The position numbers were made by a program, and so were the translations under genes. Positions 1 through 7,164 of a stretch of 7,308 nt of DNA are shown piece after piece. How positions within the stretch are numbered: the first letter of the stretch is position 1; each line of letters starts with the position of its first letter. The notes below the pieces were generated by a model. It made no database searches. It was given only the letters and a program-made list of their open reading frames with translations, and was not told the DNA's origin. Source of the stretch: Deltaproteobacteria bacterium (GTDB lineage Bacteria > Desulfobacterota > Desulfobulbia > Desulfobulbales > BM004); the NCBI GenBank assembly GCA_019312985.1, contig JAFDCC010000284.1, forward strand, positions 1 to 7,308, written 5' to 3'.

Positions 1-303
1 CTTCTGATTGAAAAGGTCGGCTATGCCTATGCCAAGCTCGGATTCTTCATGCTCACCCTGGGAATGCTGCTGGGCTATCCCTGGGCCCTCAAGGCCTGGG
101 GGCCGAACTGGTGGTGGGACCCGAAGATCTGCAGTTCACTGATGATGTGGGCCGTCTTTTCCACCTATCTCCACACAAGGCTCTATGCCAATAAAAAGTC
201 GATGTGGTACTTTACCGCATTTTTGGGAATCATATGTTTCGGGGCAATGATTTTCACCTTTCTAACATCTTTTTATTTTCCAGGTGAACACACGTTTCAG
301 TAA
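1..303 (+). CDS. ccsA: CcsA/ResC-like cytochrome c biogenesis protein, 3' end only
   Basis: This is the C-terminal 100 residues of a membrane protein; the reading frame is open from base 1, so the start lies upstream of the window. It matches the end of the CcsA/ResC family, the haem-handling half of the System II cytochrome c synthetase, which passes haem across the inner membrane and helps attach it to CXXCH apocytochromes with CcsB/ResB. Visible marks are a membrane helix, the tryptophan-rich WGPNWWWDPK motif (partial residues 33-42), the following YLHTR stretch, another helix, and a late GEHTF (His at partial residue 97) where CcsA proteins carry a conserved haem-ligand histidine (usually GLHSY). 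The usual DPKE is DPKI here. CcmC and CcmF share the WWD domain, but the YLHTR and terminal His context favour CcsA. A gene for an unknown membrane protein follows on the same strand. Confidence 0.82.
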   Translation, partial: LLIEKVGYAYAKLGFFMLTLGMLLGYPWALKAWGPNWWWDPKICSSLMMWAVFSTYLHTRLYANKKSMWYFTAFLGIICFGAMIFTFLTSFYFPGEHTFQ

Positions 304-377
304 ATTTCAGGAAGAAGACACCCCTGCCCGTGGCCGGGACACGGCAGCGGCGACAGAAATACGGCAGAAAAAGGGAC

Positions 378-1001
378 ATGAAAGGGAAAAGTTCATACGA
401 TTTTTATCTGATCCTGGCAACAACGCTGGTGCTCTTTGTTATTTCGCTGATCAGCATCTACGGTATGTTTTATTTTAAGTTTGCCCAGATACAGCAGATG
501 AGCCCGGCGGTGAAAATGGCCTACATGAACAGGATGAACGGTTTTGTTTCTCCCTTTGTCATCGGCCTCATCCTCCTGCTCGGCATCTGTGTGCCAAAGC
601 GGCTGCTGCCGACTGCCTGGGTCAACCGCCTGACGGTGTTGCTCGGTGGCAGCGCCGTGTTGACATGGCTTGCGGCAGGGGGGAAGGCAAGCCTCTTTGT
701 CATACTCGGGGCTTCCCTTGTCCTGCAATTGACTGTCCTCGTCCTGGCCCTTGGCGGCAGCCAGGCCCTGCATTTCCACAAAAAGGGGTACTGGGTGCGG
801 CTCGGCTCGTCCCTGATCCATCTCGGCCTGATCCTGTTTGTTCTTGACCTTCTTCTGTACGAGAGAAAGACCCTGCACCTTTTCCTTTTCTGGGTTACCA
901 CGAGTACAAGTGTTGCGGGGATGACCTTCTGTTTCTACGCCGAGGCTGTCGCAGGTTTTCTCCGCCGCAAACAGCAGGCGGCCGATGAAAACAGCACCTG
1001 A
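378..1001 (+). CDS. Hypothetical six-helix membrane protein next to ccsA
   Basis: I do not recognise this 207-residue protein. Hydrophobicity read by eye gives about six membrane segments, near residues 9-32, 57-73, 85-101, 103-126, 142-160 and 165-190, with a short charged C-terminal tail (RRKQQAADENST). A polar stretch after the first helix (FKFAQIQQMSPAVKMAYMNR) probably forms an exposed loop. The segment GYWVRLGSSLIHLGLILF (residues 137-154, His148) recalls the His-Leu-Gly helices of CcmF/CcsA-type cytochrome c assembly proteins, but this is only a resemblance. It lies 74 bases after the ccsA stop and is probably co-transcribed with it, so a role in cytochrome c or haem work is an inference from position. 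The start is uncertain: ATG 378 puts the first helix near the N-terminus, while GTG 330 would add 16 basic residues. Neither has a well-placed ribosome binding site. Confidence 0.75.
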   Translation: MKGKSSYDFYLILATTLVLFVISLISIYGMFYFKFAQIQQMSPAVKMAYMNRMNGFVSPFVIGLILLLGICVPKRLLPTAWVNRLTVLLGGSAVLTWLAAGGKASLFVILGASLVLQLTVLVLALGGSQALHFHKKGYWVRLGSSLIHLGLILFVLDLLLYERKTLHLFLFWVTTSTSVAGMTFCFYAEAVAGFLRRKQQAADENST

Positions 1002-1005
1002 AAAA

Positions 1006-1034
1006 TTGTTTTTCGCAGGAAGAAATGCTATAGG
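1006..1034 (+). promoter_or_regulatory. Weak sigma70-like promoter candidate before the efflux operon
   Basis: TTGTTT (1006-1011) and TATAGG (1029-1034) are separated by 17 bases, which is ideal spacing, but match the consensus boxes at only three and four of six positions. The site is in the gap between the membrane-protein gene and the adaptor gene, where an efflux operon promoter would be expected. Two short inverted repeats follow: GCCTG/CAGGC at 1039-1055 and GCCCG/CGGGC at 1069-1083. Neither has a T-run after it, so they are not clear terminators; they could be leader structure or chance. No transcription factor site is recognised. Confidence 0.3.
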
Positions 1035-1114
1035 TTATGCCTGCGTTGCCCAGGCAGAATCAAGCATGGCCCGGCTGGCGGGCAGAGACATCTTTCATGC
1101 GGCATAACATAGGC

Positions 1115-1118
1115 AGGA
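1115..1118 (+). promoter_or_regulatory. Ribosome binding site of the adaptor gene
   Basis: AGGA lies seven bases before ATG 1126, which supports that start codon. Confidence 0.6.
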
Positions 1119-1125
1119 CAAGAAC

Positions 1126-2247
1126 ATGGAGCAGAAAAAACCAGGAAAGCTGACCCGGTTTCTGCCTCTTTTCGTCCTTCTGCTCCTGGTCCTGATTGTT
1201 CTCGGACTCGGTTCCAGGGTCAGGGAAGAGAAGAACAGGATTCAGGAAGAAAAGAGAAGCGGTATGGTCCGGGAGAGACCGCCGGTCAACGTAGTGGTCC
1301 AGGAACTGGTTCCAATGCACCTGCAGGACAGGCTCAACCTGCCGGGAATTGTCGAACCCTGGGAGAGACTTGATATTGTCGCCGAGTTACGGGGTACGGT
1401 GGCAGAGCTCCTCGTCGAGAAAGGGGATCATGTCAACCGGGGTGATCTGATTGTCCGGCTCGACAGCCGCGATTATGAAAACAGCAGGAATTCGATCAGG
1501 GCATCCCATAACCTGGCGCTGACAAACCTGAAACGTTTGCAGGGACTGCGCGAGCAGGAGACTATTGCCCAGTCGGAACTCGATTTTGCCCGGGCCGAGG
1601 TGGACCGGCTGGCGGCAGACCTGGCCCTTGCCGAAGTCCAGCTGCAGCGGTGTTCGGTCCGGTCCGCCATTGCCGGGACGGTCAATGAACTGCCGGCAAA
1701 AAAGGGGTTGTACCTGGCTGTTGGCGACCCTGTGGCGACGGTGCTCGAACTTGACCGCGTTAAGGTAAGTGTCGGTATTCCGGAAACGGATGTGGATGCC
1801 GTTCGCCGGATCGACAGGTTCACAATGGTTATCGAGGCGCTGCAGAACAGGAAGGTTGCCGGGATCAGGAACTTTCTGGCAGTGGCGCCCGAATCTTTGG
1901 CCCAGGTCTACCGCCTTGAGCTTGCGGTTGCCAATGGCGCGCAGGACATTCTGCCGGGAATGTTTGCCAGGGTGGAGATACTCAAGGAGGAATTCCCGAC
2001 CGCCCTGGCCATTCCGCTCTATGCAGTGATCTCCCGTGACAACAGGCATTTTGTCTTCCTGGAAGAGGAAAACACGGCAAAACTTCAGGAAGTCAGGCTC
2101 GGTATCCTGGATGGCTGGCAGATCCAGGTCACGGATGGGCTTGCGCCGGGCGAGCGCGTCATTGTCGTTGGCCACCGCAACGTGGATGACGGGCAGCAGG
2201 TGAACGTGGTGCAGAAAATTAGCAACCCCGCGGAGATTGCCAGGTGA
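1126..2247 (+). CDS. RND efflux periplasmic adaptor (HlyD/AcrA-like membrane fusion protein)
   Basis: This 373-residue protein is the periplasmic adaptor that links the RND permease encoded next to an outer-membrane channel. It has a basic start and one membrane anchor (residues 11-29) with no lipobox cysteine, so it is anchored by the helix rather than by lipid. A charged linker (30-52) leads to the domains in family order: first lipoyl half (about 80-112, including GTVAELLVEKGDHVNRGDLIVRLD-type hairpin features), an alpha-helical hairpin (about 115-175), second lipoyl half (about 180-210, AIAGTVNELPAKKGLYLAVG), beta-barrel (about 211-287) and membrane-proximal domain (about 290-362). The helical hairpin is short, as in many AcrA-like adaptors. 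The length is normal for the family. Its TGA overlaps the permease GTG, implying translational coupling. The family assignment is firm; the substrate cannot be read from sequence. Confidence 0.93.
   Translation: MEQKKPGKLTRFLPLFVLLLLVLIVLGLGSRVREEKNRIQEEKRSGMVRERPPVNVVVQELVPMHLQDRLNLPGIVEPWERLDIVAELRGTVAELLVEKGDHVNRGDLIVRLDSRDYENSRNSIRASHNLALTNLKRLQGLREQETIAQSELDFARAEVDRLAADLALAEVQLQRCSVRSAIAGTVNELPAKKGLYLAVGDPVATVLELDRVKVSVGIPETDVDAVRRIDRFTMVIEALQNRKVAGIRNFLAVAPESLAQVYRLELAVANGAQDILPGMFARVEILKEEFPTALAIPLYAVISRDNRHFVFLEEENTAKLQEVRLGILDGWQIQVTDGLAPGERVIVVGHRNVDDGQQVNVVQKISNPAEIAR
2232..2235 (+). promoter_or_regulatory. Ribosome binding site supporting the GTG start of the permease
   Basis: GGAG lies eight bases before GTG 2244, inside the end of the adaptor gene. 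Together with the family-typical N-terminus MIVSDTAVRQRVSVLVL, it decides for GTG 2244 as the start and for coupling through the GTGA overlap. Confidence 0.55.
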
Positions 2248-5200
2248 TTGTCTCTGATACTGCAGTGCGCCAGCGGGTCAGTGTCCTGGTGCTGGCCCTT
2301 ATCATCCTGGTCTTCGGCACTTACTGCTACAGGGTATTGCCGCGCGAAAGCGAACCCGACATCACCATTCCCAATGTCTTTGTCTCGACCAGCTACAAGG
2401 GCGTTGCCTCCAAGGATATTGAGACATCCATCACCATCGAGATAGAGAAAAAGCTCAAGGGTCTTGAGGGCGTCAAAAAAATTCACTCGGTCAGCTCGGA
2501 GGGGCTTTCTTCAATCAATATCGAGTTTGTCACAGGAACCGATATTGACGATGCCCTGCAAAAGGTCCGGGACCGGGTCGATGAGGCCAAAGGCGAACTT
2601 CCCACCGACCTGGAAGAGGACCCCTCTGTCTTCGAGGTGAACTTTTCAGAACTTCCCATAGTCGTCTTCTCCCTCTCGGGAGAGTGCGGCATCGTCTGCC
2701 TGAAGGAAATCGCCGACGACCTCAAGGACGATATCGAGGCGATCAAGGGGGTTTTGGAGGCTGAAGTGACAGGAGGGATAGAGCGGGAGATCCGGGTGGA
2801 GGCCTTTCCGGAAAAGCTCGCCTATTACAATATACCTATTTTTGCCCTGCAGGATGCCGTCACCAAGGAAAACAGGAACACCTCAGGCGGTGTTATCCGG
2901 TTGGGGGACGGACGGTTCCAGCTGCGTGTTCCGGGCGAGTTTGCCCAGCCCGCTGAAATCTACCACCTCGTTGTCGGAACCCACGAGCGCCAGCCGGTCT
3001 ACCTCAAGGATGTCGCCCGGGTGGTGGACGGCTTCAAGGACGAAACAAGCCGTTCCAGGCTCAACGGCCGCGAGGCGGTCAACATCATGGTCAAGAAGCG
3101 GGCCGGTGAGAACATCATCGCCATCACCGATGCCATTGATGAACTTCTTGTCAGGGTGAAACCCACCTGGCCCAGGGGGACGGAAATCACCAAGCTCATG
3201 GATAAGGCCAAGGATATCAGGAATATGGTGGCTGACCTTGAAAATAACATCCTGTCGGGCCTGGTCCTCGTCGTCTTTGTCATCCTTTTTGCCATGGGGA
3301 TCAGGAATGCACTCCTTGTCAGTCTCGCAATCCCCTTTTCCATGCTTCTCTCGTTCACTGTTCTCTACCTGCTCGGTATAACCCTGAACATGGTGGTACT
3401 TTTCAGCCTAACCCTGGCACTGGGGATGCTCGTGGACAATGCCATTGTTATCGTCGAGAATATCTACCGTTATCTTGAGCAGGGCGTACCACGCCTGGAG
3501 GCGGCAAAGATGGCAACCTCGGAAGTGGCCTACGCCGTCATCGGCTCCACCCTGACGACCCTGGCGGCATTTTTTCCGATGCTTTTCTGGTCCGGCATCA
3601 TGGGCGAATTCATGCGTTACCTGCCCCTGACCCTCATCGTGACCCTGGCATCCAGTCTTTTTGTTGCCATGGTGATCAATCCGGCCCTTGCGGCAATGTT
3701 TATGAAGGCCGACACGCACCGGCACCGGGAAGCGGGGGCTGGAGAAAACCACGTCAGGAGCGCGGCAGAAATTGCCAGAGCCGGCGAGCGCCCCGCTGTC
3801 ATCAGGGGACCGATCCTGGCCCTGTATGCAAAAGCCCTGCACCAGGCCTTGAACCACAAGATCGCAGTCACCCTGACCGCCGTTTTCATCCTGATCCTGC
3901 TGATTCAGGTCTGGCTCCTTCGGGTCGGCCTGGAGAAACCGGTTGAATTTTTTCCCAACATAGAGCCGAAGGCAATGTACGTCAACCTCGATATCCCTGA
4001 AGGGGCGGGCCTGGAATATGTCGATTCCGTGGTGCGCCAGGTTGAGGTCGCGGTGAACGGTGAAGTCGGGGAGGAAGAAGGTGAGGCAGCGGCTTCCTAC
4101 CATGCTTCCTACCGGCCGAAGGAGCACAGCAGGAAGGATGGCAGCAGGTTCGTGGGGCCAAGCGATATTGCCAATATTGATTATATCTATGCCAAGTCCG
4201 TTGTAACATCAGGCCCGGGTATGATGTTTGACCCGAACGCCCCGAACCATGTCGGCATCCAGTTTGTTGACCTGGAAGACAGGGTGACGCCCAGCTCCCA
4301 ATCCATGGAGGAGATTCGCGAAAGGGTCAGGTATATCCCCGGTGCGAAAATTACGGTGGCTGAGCAGGAAGAAGGGCCGCCGACAGGGGCGCCGATCAAT
4401 ATTGAAATTGCCGGTGATGATTTTGCGGTCCTGGGACAGATTGCCAAAAACATCCGGCAGATTGCTGGAAATATTCCATATGTCGTTGATATCAGGGATG
4501 ATTATGTCGAGGGGACGCCCACGGTACGTGTCAGGGTCGACAGGCAGAAGGCGGCCCTCTTCGGGTTGTACACAGACAATATCGGCACCGCCCTGAAGAC
4601 GGCGTATAACGGCTTGGAGGTTTCCACATACCGTGAGGCGGACGAAGACTATGATATCACGGTACAGCTTTCGGACGGCAGGCGCAGGGTTATCGACGTA
4701 CTGCGGGAACTGATGCTGCCGACTCCTTCCGGCAACATGGTGCCGTTGACGACACTCGCCCGCATTGAGTTTGCCGGCGGCCTCGGTGATATTGTCCGGA
4801 TAGACCACGAGCGGGTGGTGACGGTCAAGGCAGGGGTTGATGAGAACAAGATCCCGGGACCCGTTGCCCGGGCCCAGGCAGAAGAAATGCTGGCCGGTTT
4901 TTCCCTGCCTCCAGGTTACCGCCTGACCTTCACCGGCGAGTTTGAATTCCAGCAGGAATCTGAAGCATTCCTGTCAAAGGCCTTTGCCATAGCCCTGTTT
5001 CTGATATTTCTGGTCCTGGTGACGCAGTTCAACTCGGTAACGCAGCCCTTTATCATCATGTCAGCGGTAATACTTTCCCTGGGCGGCGCCTTTCTGGGCC
5101 TCATCGCCATCAACTCTCCCTTTGGCATTATCATGACAGGCGTTGGCGTTATTTCCCTTGCCGGTGTTGTGGTCAACAACGGCATCGTCCTGATTGACTA

Positions 5201-5552
5201 TATCAACAAGCTGCGCCAGCGTGGTTTTGCACTGCGGGAGGCCGTTGTCGCTGCCGGGGCGACCAGGCTGCGGCCGGTGCTTTTGACGGCGGTGACAACG
5301 ATCCTAGGCCTGCTGCCCATGGTTACCGGGGTTTCGTATGATTTTCACAACCTGGCAATCTCCTGGGTCAGCGAATCAAGCCAGTGGTGGCGGTCCATGG
5401 CGATTGTTGTCATTTTCGGCCTCATGGTCGCCACCTTCCTGACCCTCGTGGTGGTGCCGGTTCTCTACGTCTTTGTGGAAGAAAGCAAGACAGGGCTGCG
5501 GCGTTTCCGCAGCAGGGTGAAAACGTTTATCCCTGACCGTTTCGGGCCGTGA
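2244..5552 (+). CDS. RND efflux permease (AcrB/HAE1-like superfamily)
   Basis: This 1102-residue inner-membrane transporter should use proton flow to export small molecules through the adaptor encoded just upstream. It shows the two-fold RND plan: N-terminal helix (about 11-31) followed by LPRESEPDI; first periplasmic porter/docking region (about 33-330); helices 2-6 (about 334-487); a charged cytoplasmic loop rich in His and Arg (488-535); helix 7 (about 540-560); second periplasmic region (about 563-905); and helices 8-12 (about 912-1078). The helix-4 motif GMLVDNAIVIVENIYR (394-409) keeps Asp398, the equivalent of AcrB Asp407, but has Asn399 in place of Asp408. The helix-10 motif GVVVNNGIVLIDY (974-986) has Asn978 where AcrB has Lys940. 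Thr1015 fits AcrB Thr978. Length is slightly above the usual 1020-1060, partly from the cytoplasmic loop and an acidic stretch near 606-615. The reading frame is intact. No outer-membrane channel gene follows; substrate unknown. Confidence 0.95.
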   Translation: MIVSDTAVRQRVSVLVLALIILVFGTYCYRVLPRESEPDITIPNVFVSTSYKGVASKDIETSITIEIEKKLKGLEGVKKIHSVSSEGLSSINIEFVTGTDIDDALQKVRDRVDEAKGELPTDLEEDPSVFEVNFSELPIVVFSLSGECGIVCLKEIADDLKDDIEAIKGVLEAEVTGGIEREIRVEAFPEKLAYYNIPIFALQDAVTKENRNTSGGVIRLGDGRFQLRVPGEFAQPAEIYHLVVGTHERQPVYLKDVARVVDGFKDETSRSRLNGREAVNIMVKKRAGENIIAITDAIDELLVRVKPTWPRGTEITKLMDKAKDIRNMVADLENNILSGLVLVVFVILFAMGIRNALLVSLAIPFSMLLSFTVLYLLGITLNMVVLFSLTLALGMLVDNAIVIVENIYRYLEQGVPRLEAAKMATSEVAYAVIGSTLTTLAAFFPMLFWSGIMGEFMRYLPLTLIVTLASSLFVAMVINPALAAMFMKADTHRHREAGAGENHVRSAAEIARAGERPAVIRGPILALYAKALHQALNHKIAVTLTAVFILILLIQVWLLRVGLEKPVEFFPNIEPKAMYVNLDIPEGAGLEYVDSVVRQVEVAVNGEVGEEEGEAAASYHASYRPKEHSRKDGSRFVGPSDIANIDYIYAKSVVTSGPGMMFDPNAPNHVGIQFVDLEDRVTPSSQSMEEIRERVRYIPGAKITVAEQEEGPPTGAPINIEIAGDDFAVLGQIAKNIRQIAGNIPYVVDIRDDYVEGTPTVRVRVDRQKAALFGLYTDNIGTALKTAYNGLEVSTYREADEDYDITVQLSDGRRRVIDVLRELMLPTPSGNMVPLTTLARIEFAGGLGDIVRIDHERVVTVKAGVDENKIPGPVARAQAEEMLAGFSLPPGYRLTFTGEFEFQQESEAFLSKAFAIALFLIFLVLVTQFNSVTQPFIIMSAVILSLGGAFLGLIAINSPFGIIMTGVGVISLAGVVVNNGIVLIDYINKLRQRGFALREAVVAAGATRLRPVLLTAVTTILGLLPMVTGVSYDFHNLAISWVSESSQWWRSMAIVVIFGLMVATFLTLVVVPVLYVFVEESKTGLRRFRSRVKTFIPDRFGP

Positions 5553-5574
5553 AAAGAAGCAGGTCCTCTTCCCG
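5553..5574. other. 22-base gap between convergent genes
   Basis: The stop codons of the permease (plus strand) and the protease (minus strand) are separated by only 22 bases. The gap holds a weak GAAG/CTTC 4-bp inverted repeat (5555-5570) with a T-rich run on the minus-strand side, and an AT-rich AAAAC-T-GTTTT hairpin lies just inside the protease 3' end (5578-5588). Neither is a convincing intrinsic terminator, so the two transcripts probably overlap or end by Rho. Confidence 0.4.
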
Positions 5575-7164
5575 TCAAAAACTGTTTTGCTCGAAGGTTG
5601 GGATTTTTGTTTGAGGGGTAACTTCCTCTACCGCTTTCAGCAGACCATTAAAAACTCTTTGAATTTTTTCTTCATCTGAAATTTCCGAGAAATTAGCGCC
5701 TGCCCTGTTCTGATGCAACAGGGCAAGTTTTAGAATATCGAGACAGAGCTCTACCGATGGATCATCCCTGGTTGCCCCCACCTCGAGCCTTTCGAAGAAT
5801 CCAGGCACGTTTTTTGCCGCCTTTTCATAATCGAGCAGGATAGGGTTTACACTCAGGTCCGGGGTGATGCCGACGTCCTGGATTTTGGAACCGTCAGGGG
5901 TCAAAAGCATGGAAGTTGTCAACCGGATGGCGCCTCCCGTAGTAACCGGATAGACGGTCTGGACCAGTCCTTTGCCATATGTTTTCTCGCCGACAATGAT
6001 GGCACGCTTGTTGGCCCGCAGGGCCGAGGCGACAATCTCCGAACCACTGGCACTTCCCTCGTTGACAAGGACAACAATGGGGTAGATGCTTGAGCTGGAC
6101 TCTGGTTGGGCATAAAAGATTTTATCGTTGGATTTGATGCGCCCCTGACTTTGGGTAAGAATGCCGGAGGTCAGAAAATAATCGGCAATGGCAAGGGATT
6201 GGTTCAGAAGGCCGCCGGGTGTATACCGCAGATCGATGACCAGTCCTTCGAGAGGGACAAATTCTTCAAGCTTTTCAAGGGTACTGTTAAAATCATTGAG
6301 GGTCGAGCCGAGGAAATTGATGATACGGATATAGCCGAACCCCGGTTCCAACTCGAAGGACTTCAGGGTTTTGTGTGATATGGTATCCTTGATCAGGGTT
6401 ATATCGCGCGGCCCATCCCAGCCATCACGTTCAATGGTAAGCGTGACCGCTTCCCCCTTTTTGCCCCGGATCTTTTCAGACACCTCTATGATGCGCAATC
6501 CAGTCGTAGGTTCGTCATTGACCGCAATTATTCTGTCATTCGGCAACAGCCCCTTTCGAAACGCCGGTGTCCCCTCATAGGGGGAAACAACGGTAATGAC
6601 CCCATTTTTTGTTGTGATTTCAAGGCCGATCCCTTCATACGTTCCCCTGTTCTGGTGCTGCAGTCTTTGCAGGTCCTCCGGTTCTATAAAATAGGAGTTC
6701 GGATCCAGGGTGGCGACCATGCCGGCAATGGCAGCATTGGTAATACTCTTTTTTTCCAACGCAGGAAATTCCTGGAAAATCATATCAAAAACTGTTGAAA
6801 GACTTTCAATCAACTCAATGGCGTTAAAGTCAATTTGTTCCTTCAGGAAAAGAACGGGTTCCCGCTCCTTGACAGTAACCTCAATCTGGCTTTCTTCGTG
6901 CCGTATTGCAAAATTGTCCGCCTTGACATAGGATTGCAAGCCATACAGCGTGCCCCCCAATAAAAGCCAGTTTTCGACAGGAACGATGTACTTGTTCATG
7001 ACGATGGAGAGGGAATCGTAGAATGCCCTTTTTTCGAGGTAGTACGGCGGGTGAGTCCCATGAGCCGGCCGGATCGTGAGCAGCAGGGTACAGCATAAAA
7101 GAACGAAAGCGGTCTGTAAGTACTTGTTAATTTTCATGAAGATGATTTTGCAGAAAAACCGCAC
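5575..7164 (-). CDS. Secreted S41-family C-terminal-processing peptidase with PDZ domain
   Basis: This 529-residue protein is a carboxyl-terminal processing protease (CtpA/CtpB/Prc group), which cuts near the C-termini of periplasmic or envelope proteins using a Ser/Lys pair. An N-terminal export signal is seen: KINK, then a hydrophobic core (about 16-30), with possible cleavage after AHG (residue 36). No lipobox is formed by the CC pair at 24-25. A PDZ domain spans about 172-258 (GIGLEI, then GTPAFRKGLLPNDRIIAVN). The peptidase domain covers about 270-440, with GFGYIRI, the DLRYTPGG motif (311-318), catalytic Ser373 in GSASGSEI, and Lys398 in YGKG, 25 residues later as in Prc, plus Gln402. 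The region between the signal and the PDZ is longer than usual and may hold two copies of the helical N-terminal unit. GTG 7164 is the longest start; ATG 7137 gives a more typical signal peptide. Neither has a clear ribosome binding site. Confidence 0.93.
   Translation of the reverse strand: MRFFCKIIFMKINKYLQTAFVLLCCTLLLTIRPAHGTHPPYYLEKRAFYDSLSIVMNKYIVPVENWLLLGGTLYGLQSYVKADNFAIRHEESQIEVTVKEREPVLFLKEQIDFNAIELIESLSTVFDMIFQEFPALEKKSITNAAIAGMVATLDPNSYFIEPEDLQRLQHQNRGTYEGIGLEITTKNGVITVVSPYEGTPAFRKGLLPNDRIIAVNDEPTTGLRIIEVSEKIRGKKGEAVTLTIERDGWDGPRDITLIKDTISHKTLKSFELEPGFGYIRIINFLGSTLNDFNSTLEKLEEFVPLEGLVIDLRYTPGGLLNQSLAIADYFLTSGILTQSQGRIKSNDKIFYAQPESSSSIYPIVVLVNEGSASGSEIVASALRANKRAIIVGEKTYGKGLVQTVYPVTTGGAIRLTTSMLLTPDGSKIQDVGITPDLSVNPILLDYEKAAKNVPGFFERLEVGATRDDPSVELCLDILKLALLHQNRAGANFSEISDEEKIQRVFNGLLKAVEEVTPQTKIPTFEQNSF

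Noticed and set aside
284..478. 64-residue plus-strand frame starting with GTG 284 across the ccsA end
   Set aside because: It overlaps both ccsA and the membrane-protein gene, has mixed composition and no ribosome binding site or motif.
393..901. Two long minus-strand open frames opposite the membrane-protein gene
   Set aside because: They are rich in Arg, Pro, Gln and Asp with no domain pattern, and lie opposite a clearly hydrophobic membrane protein; they look like antisense shadows.
1069..1083. GCCCG/CGGGC hairpin as a terminator of the upstream transcript
   Set aside because: The stem is only 5 bp and is followed by AGAGACATC rather than a T-run.
1387..2175. 262-residue minus-strand open frame opposite the adaptor gene
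   Set aside because: The plus-strand frame shows the complete membrane fusion protein domain order; the antisense frame has no recognisable fold.
3408..4127. 239-residue minus-strand open frame inside the permease gene
   Set aside because: It is opposite conserved RND helices 4-7; its His/Gly/Gln-rich composition is typical of antisense reading of such DNA.
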